From contig NZ_LXLV01000020.1 of the NCBI RefSeq assembly GCF_001757995.1, forward strand, positions 168,101 through 232,100: DNA of 64,000 bases, in the 5' to 3' direction. Made by a program: the position numbers and the translations under genes. The notes beneath the pieces are model-generated. The model did no database searches, was not told the origin of the DNA, and saw only the letters and a list, made by a program, of their open reading frames with translations. The stretch is from Bacillus mycoides (GTDB lineage: Bacteria > Bacillota > Bacilli > Bacillales > Bacillaceae_G). This document shows positions 60,921-64,000 of this stretch, one piece after another. Numbering within the stretch: the first letter of the stretch is position 1; each line of letters starts with the position of its first letter.

Positions 60921-61097
60921 ACTGGCCCTCCTATTTAATCAACTTCAATAAATATTTTAACATAAATATTTAGCTTCTTCTCAAATAGTGTTTAAGTATA
61001 TGGCGCTTTAACGAAATAACATAACTAACATTTTCAAACGATTGTATTGTTACTCAACACTAATGAATGAGATCAAATAAAAATTAACGGTGAGTTA

Positions 61098-62312
61098 TTA
61101 ATTATCAATGGATTCTTCACTAAGTTCCCCACGATAAAACAAGAAAAGCCATATAAAACTAACACAAATACAGCATATAGCTAACAGGCTACCAATAACT
61201 TGCGGAGAAAGAATTTCTAAAAGCCATCCTGTAAAAAACATAGATAACTGAATAAGAGATCCGTAAATGGAATAATGAAATGAAAAAACTTTACCAATCA
61301 TGTTTTCTTCTGTATACATTTGTAGCAATGTCGTATCAAGTGGAACGATGATTCCTCCTGCTATACGCATACAGAGTAATGTAATGATACCGATAATAAG
61401 TTGATCGGATAGAATGAATCCGAGAAAGAAAATTCCTTGTAGTAAATAGGCCCAACCAAATGCTCTTTTCATTTTGTCTTCATTTTTAGATATATATAGG
61501 TTAACGAGAAGGCTACCAATCATAAGTCCAGCCCCTTGAACCGTATATAAAATTCCAATGTTAGAGTGGAAAATTCTTTCGGCATAGATTGTTAAGAGTA
61601 GTTGATAAGCACCTCCAATAATTCCCCATGAAATTCCGACGAGAATTAATGTTAAAATAATTTTTCTTTGTAATATGTATGTATAACCATCTTTTATATC
61701 GGTAAAAATTGCTTTTTTCGTGCTAAAAGTGTCACGAGAAGGGATCTTTATTTTATAAATAATATAGGCTGAAATAAAGTATGATAGGCTATTAATAAAA
61801 AAGGCAATCTCGATACTTAAAGATTGTGCAATGAGCCCACCTAAAGAGGCTCCCATAATAGACATAAAACCATTGATTGTACTAGAAAGAGAGTTAGCGG
61901 TTACTAAATGCTTTTGATGTACGATATTTTTTAGAATTGATTGCTTAGCAGGCTCGAATAAGCAAGAGAGTACTGATAAACATATATTAGAAACGAAAAT
62001 AATTTCAATCTTGTAGAATGCTAATAAATAAGTGAGGACGATAATTCCTCGTAAAATATCGGTAAAAATCATAATTTGCTTTTTTGAAAAACGGTCTGCA
62101 ATTCCGCCTATGAATGGGCTCAGAAGAAGTTGAGGTAACCCTTTGCTCATAAAGGTGAGTGCTAACATAAATGAAGATTCTGTTATGCTATAGACGAGTG
62201 TTAATAAAGCGACAGTATGAAACCAATCTCCAAGTACACTTAAAGTTTGACCATAAAATAGTTTTTCAAAGTTTTTATTTGTTTTTAGAAGTGTGGAATA
62301 AGAAACTGACAT
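61098..62312 (-). CDS. MFS transporter, EntS/MdtG-like (404 aa)
   Basis: A 404-residue major facilitator with 12 helices. Landmarks: LFYGQTLSVLGDWFHTVALL in helix 1 and motif A-like FIGGIADRFSKKQIMIFTDI, followed by RGIIVLTYLLAF. Related proteins export drugs or siderophores. It starts six bases after the VOC gene ends, so both form an operon; the ribosome site (AAGG, 15 bases upstream) is weak, which suggests coupling. The C-terminus ends in an acidic tail. Confidence 0.9.
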   Translation of the reverse strand: MSVSYSTLLKTNKNFEKLFYGQTLSVLGDWFHTVALLTLVYSITESSFMLALTFMSKGLPQLLLSPFIGGIADRFSKKQIMIFTDILRGIIVLTYLLAFYKIEIIFVSNICLSVLSCLFEPAKQSILKNIVHQKHLVTANSLSSTINGFMSIMGASLGGLIAQSLSIEIAFFINSLSYFISAYIIYKIKIPSRDTFSTKKAIFTDIKDGYTYILQRKIILTLILVGISWGIIGGAYQLLLTIYAERIFHSNIGILYTVQGAGLMIGSLLVNLYISKNEDKMKRAFGWAYLLQGIFFLGFILSDQLIIGIITLLCMRIAGGIIVPLDTTLLQMYTEENMIGKVFSFHYSIYGSLIQLSMFFTGWLLEILSPQVIGSLLAICCICVSFIWLFLFYRGELSEESIDN

Positions 62313-62318
62313 AAGAAA

Positions 62319-62786
62319 TTAAACCTTATCTATTAGCGATGCTTGTACTTGTTTTTTCCATTCGCTTAAATACATTTTCTCTGCCTTGGGTAGTCCAACA
62401 GGTAACTTTGCAATTAATTCTAAACTATTTCCATCAGGATCATTAAAATACACGGCAGCGTGCGCCAATTCTGGAAAAACGATAGGCTCAATTGGTTCCA
62501 TTCCGAAGTCTTTTCTTGCTGAAATACCTTTCTGTTTTAACCAGTGTATTGCATTTTCTAAATCGTGTAAGCTTACTTGGAAGGCGATGTGCCGTAAAGA
62601 TGGATGATAATTTACTTTATATTCATTTCCTTCCCAAAGACCTAGCCAACTTTCATTTTCTACAATCCAAAAGAAGGCAATATCCTCTGCTCTTTTATAT
62701 AATTTTAGCCCTAGTGATTCGTAAAAAGGTATCGAGACTTCTAATTTGCTGACAGGTAAATGTGCTTCATAAAGACCTTTAATCAT
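62319..62786 (-). CDS. VOC (glyoxalase/bleomycin-resistance) family protein
   Basis: A 155-residue vicinal-oxygen-chelate protein with two paired beta-alpha-beta-beta-beta units: YEAHLPVSKLEVSIPFYESL in the first, RHIAFQVSLHDLENAIHWLK and AHAAVYFNDPDGNSLELIAK in the second. The metal ligand set (His, His, Glu) is in AHLPV, RHIAFQ and LELIA. The substrate is unknown; the downstream exporter suggests a toxic or antibiotic compound. AAGGAGGATTATC precedes ATG 62786; a 30-codon extension has no ribosome site. Confidence 0.9.
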   Translation of the reverse strand: MIKGLYEAHLPVSKLEVSIPFYESLGLKLYKRAEDIAFFWIVENESWLGLWEGNEYKVNYHPSLRHIAFQVSLHDLENAIHWLKQKGISARKDFGMEPIEPIVFPELAHAAVYFNDPDGNSLELIAKLPVGLPKAEKMYLSEWKKQVQASLIDKV

Positions 62787-62884
62787 GATAATCCTCCTTA
62801 GTAAGAACGTTTTCTTATTCAATAGTAAACGATATTTTACTAGTTGAAATCGCAAATAAGAGGGACATAAATTCATACGAAAGT

Positions 62885-62920
62885 ATGAAAAAACAGCTCA
62901 AATATGAGCTGTTTTTAAAT
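62885..62920. terminator. Terminator-like hairpin between the VOC and YjcZ-type genes
   Basis: AAAAACAGCTCA / TGAGCTGTTTTT with AATA loop. It lies downstream of the YjcZ-type gene on the reverse strand and may end its transcript. Confidence 0.8.
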
Positions 62921-62979
62921 AGTTTTTAGTTAACATATTTTACTCATTTAGGGTTTAGCGAAAAGGATACGTATTATAT

Positions 62980-63096
62980 TTAAAACCCTCCGCCGCCACC
63001 CCAACAGCTACATCCGATAATAATTAGAAGGATGAATAGCACGATGAGTAAAGCAAATCCACCGCCGAAACCAGCGCAACTACCACCAAAACTCAT
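62980..63096 (-). CDS. YjcZ-family sporulation peptide (38 aa)
   Basis: A 38-residue peptide: MSFGGSCAGFGGGFALLIVL, a hydrophobic helix rich in Ile/Leu, then GCSCWGGGGGF. This Gly/Cys-flanked helix is the YjcZ family pattern, made during sporulation and abundant in spore former genomes. AAGGAGG is 7-8 bases before ATG 63096. A sigma-K-like promoter lies 53 bases upstream. Location in the spore and role are unknown. Confidence 0.92.
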   Translation of the reverse strand: MSFGGSCAGFGGGFALLIVLFILLIIIGCSCWGGGGGF

Positions 63097-63148
63097 GTTT
63101 TTTCCTCCTTTTTAGGAAATTAATCTATATAACTAATGGATTACTTTA

Positions 63149-63174
63149 TAAGATATGTTTTTATTTGGAAAAGG
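63149..63174 (-). promoter_or_regulatory. Sigma-K-like promoter of the YjcZ-type gene
   Basis: Reverse-strand CATATCTTA (63149-63157) fits CATANNNTA, with CC 16-17 bases upstream, the same layout as at the giant repeat gene. No other feature was found in 63175-63454, an AT-rich gap. Confidence 0.6.
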
Positions 63175-63454
63175 AGCAAGTCTTACTTTTAATTAAACAA
63201 GAGCCTGTGAGGTGATTTAGATATGATATTCACTTAGTTTCATAGCGCTTTTTTGAAAATGGTAAAACAATATGGAAGTGTATAGTAGGTGAATGTATTG
63301 TAAATGAAAGGGGTATGTAACTGACAATTACATTAAAATTTCTTTTCATAAATATAAAATTTGTAAAAAAAACCATTTTTTTATTTTTTTATGAGTGAAA
63401 ATGTACTGTAATTTTACAAGTAATATTATGGGAAAAGGGAGTTTTAGTATAGAG

Positions 63455-63619
63455 ATGGAGATGGGACAATTACACAATAAAATAGAACACAAAAAGAAAG
63501 AGTTAATGCAACTTGTTGCTAGGCATGGATTAGATCATGATAAAGTTTTGTTATTTAGTCGAGATTTGGATATACTAATTAATAAGTTTATGAATATAAA
63601 AGACAAATTGTATAAGTAA
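63455..63619 (+). CDS. Spo0E-like aspartyl-phosphate phosphatase (54 aa)
   Basis: A small all-helical protein (QLHNKIEHKKKELMQLVARH, then GLDHDKVLLFSRDLDILINK). The SRDLDILI line fits the Spo0E signature SxxLDxLI; these phosphatases dephosphorylate Spo0A~P and delay sporulation. Start choice is uncertain: ATG 63455 (54 aa) fits the family length and follows AGGGAG by 13 bases; ATG 63428 and GTG 63395 have no ribosome site. The precise target is unknown. Confidence 0.8.
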   Translation: MEMGQLHNKIEHKKKELMQLVARHGLDHDKVLLFSRDLDILINKFMNIKDKLYK

Positions 63620-63674
63620 GTAATCTTTAATTTTTTATATTAGGATTATTTATTTGTAAAGGAGAGAACAGTTA

Positions 63675-63863
63675 TTGGAACACTTACAAGAAGAGTTGTA
63701 TAAACAAATAAAAGAAGAAAAAGGTGCAGTTACTATATTTTTAAAGAGTGGAGTAAGAATAGTAGGGGAAGTAGTTGGAGTAGATAGATTTACAGTATTA
63801 ATGTTAGTAGAGGGAAAACAACAACTTATTTATAAGCAGGCAATATCAACAATTATGAAATAA
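63675..63863 (+). CDS. Hfq paralogue (62 aa)
   Basis: A short Hfq, the hexameric Sm-like RNA chaperone. Sm1 is GAVTIFLKSGVRIVGEVVGV with DRFTVLMLVEGKQ; Sm2 is QLIYKQAISTI. The usual YKHAIST has Gln at residue 55 in place of His, which lies at the uridine-binding proximal face. Start is TTG 63675 with AAAGGAGAG about 8 bases upstream. It is away from miaA, where the main Bacillus hfq lies, so it is a second copy; B. anthracis carries several Hfq proteins. The next element is a probable IS. Confidence 0.88.
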   Translation: MEHLQEELYKQIKEEKGAVTIFLKSGVRIVGEVVGVDRFTVLMLVEGKQQLIYKQAISTIMK

Positions 63864-63893
63864 GACACTCATTTTGATATTATCCCCTTAAGG

Positions 63894-64000
63894 TAGACAG
63901 TGTAAAAAGACCATGAATACACATGGATGTTACACTTTTACTTGGAGGGGATTTTATTATGGTTAAAAAAGGGGATAAATTTCAAACTTATTCAGGGAGA
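63894..64000 (+). mobile_element. Left end of a probable IS3-family insertion sequence
   Basis: TAGACAGTGTAAAAAG (63894-63909) looks like an IS3/IS150-type left inverted repeat, followed by a short non-coding leader with CATG-rich dyads and then the start of a transposase-like ORF. The rest of the element, with its right end and target duplication, is beyond the window. Confidence 0.5.
63959..64000 (+). CDS. Probable IS3-type transposase orfA, N-terminal 14 codons only
   Basis: ATG 63959 follows GGAGGGG and codes MVKKGDKFQTYSGR, then the window ends. MxKKGxKFxxY is a usual start of the helix-turn-helix OrfA of IS3/IS150-group elements. With only 14 residues the call rests on this pattern and the repeat-like DNA before it. 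Confidence 0.5.
   Translation, partial: MVKKGDKFQTYSGR

Overview
The window is chromosomal DNA of a low-GC Firmicute, almost certainly a Bacillus cereus group member (cereus, thuringiensis, anthracis and relatives). The left part follows the Bacillus order ypsA-gpsB-rnpB-ypsC, ypvA, ypwA, xpt-pbuX, ypbR (dynA), ypbS, ypcP. The middle keeps the ypdQ-queT(ypdP)-ypeP-cspD neighbourhood. Three short dispersed repeats look like bcr1, a repeat reported only from the B. cereus group, each with a 5-bp ATAAA/TTTAT target duplication. Small sporulation genes of YjcZ and Spo0E type agree.

Layout. 1-10 kb: housekeeping (GpsB, RNase P RNA, an rRNA methyltransferase, a DinG-like helicase, carboxypeptidase Taq, Map, and a guanine-riboswitch-controlled xpt-pbuX operon). 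10-18 kb: a DUF418 membrane protein, a candidate sRNA, a 28-aa membrane peptide behind a Fur-type promoter, tandem-GTPase DynA, a sulfurtransferase operon and two tandem, diverged 6S RNA genes. 18-23 kb: a lipoprotein / glutathionylspermidine-synthase-like / DUF350 operon, then an Mg2+ (M-box) riboswitch followed by a 34-aa ORF and a soluble MgtA remnant keeping only the cytosolic N-terminal and actuator regions. The exonuclease ypcP and an FbpB-like basic peptide follow. 23.3-38.3 kb: one 15-kb reverse-strand gene for a 5010-residue protein with 35 DUF11-type repeats, no signal peptide and no wall anchor, preceded by a sigma-K-like promoter.

38-48 kb: acetyltransferase, isochorismatase-like hydrolase, two RNase HI-like genes, and a preQ1-riboswitch-controlled queT interrupted by a TAG codon; then cspD, a YqcI/YcgG protein, a LysE-type exporter and a membrane di-iron hydroxylase. 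48-58 kb: DUF485/acetate-type symporter pair, omega-aminotransferase, Na+/H+ antiporter, and a MerR regulator next to a MATE exporter with a textbook 19-bp-spacer MerR operator between them. 58-64 kb: nitroreductase, PfpI-like protein, PH-domain protein, TauE-type exporter, VOC-MFS pair, YjcZ-type spore peptide, Spo0E-like phosphatase, an Hfq paralogue, and the first codons of a probable IS3-type transposase at the right edge.

The region is rich in RNA control: RNase P RNA, guanine, M-box and preQ1-I riboswitches, two 6S RNAs, a cold-shock-type long leader and an Hfq paralogue. The most unusual items are the giant repeat protein with its apparent mother-cell promoter, the M-box-controlled transporter fragment without membrane segments, the Fur-box microprotein, the 6S tandem and the broken queT. 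No prophage, CRISPR array, tRNA or rRNA operon was seen. All functional calls come from reading motifs by eye; no database search was run.
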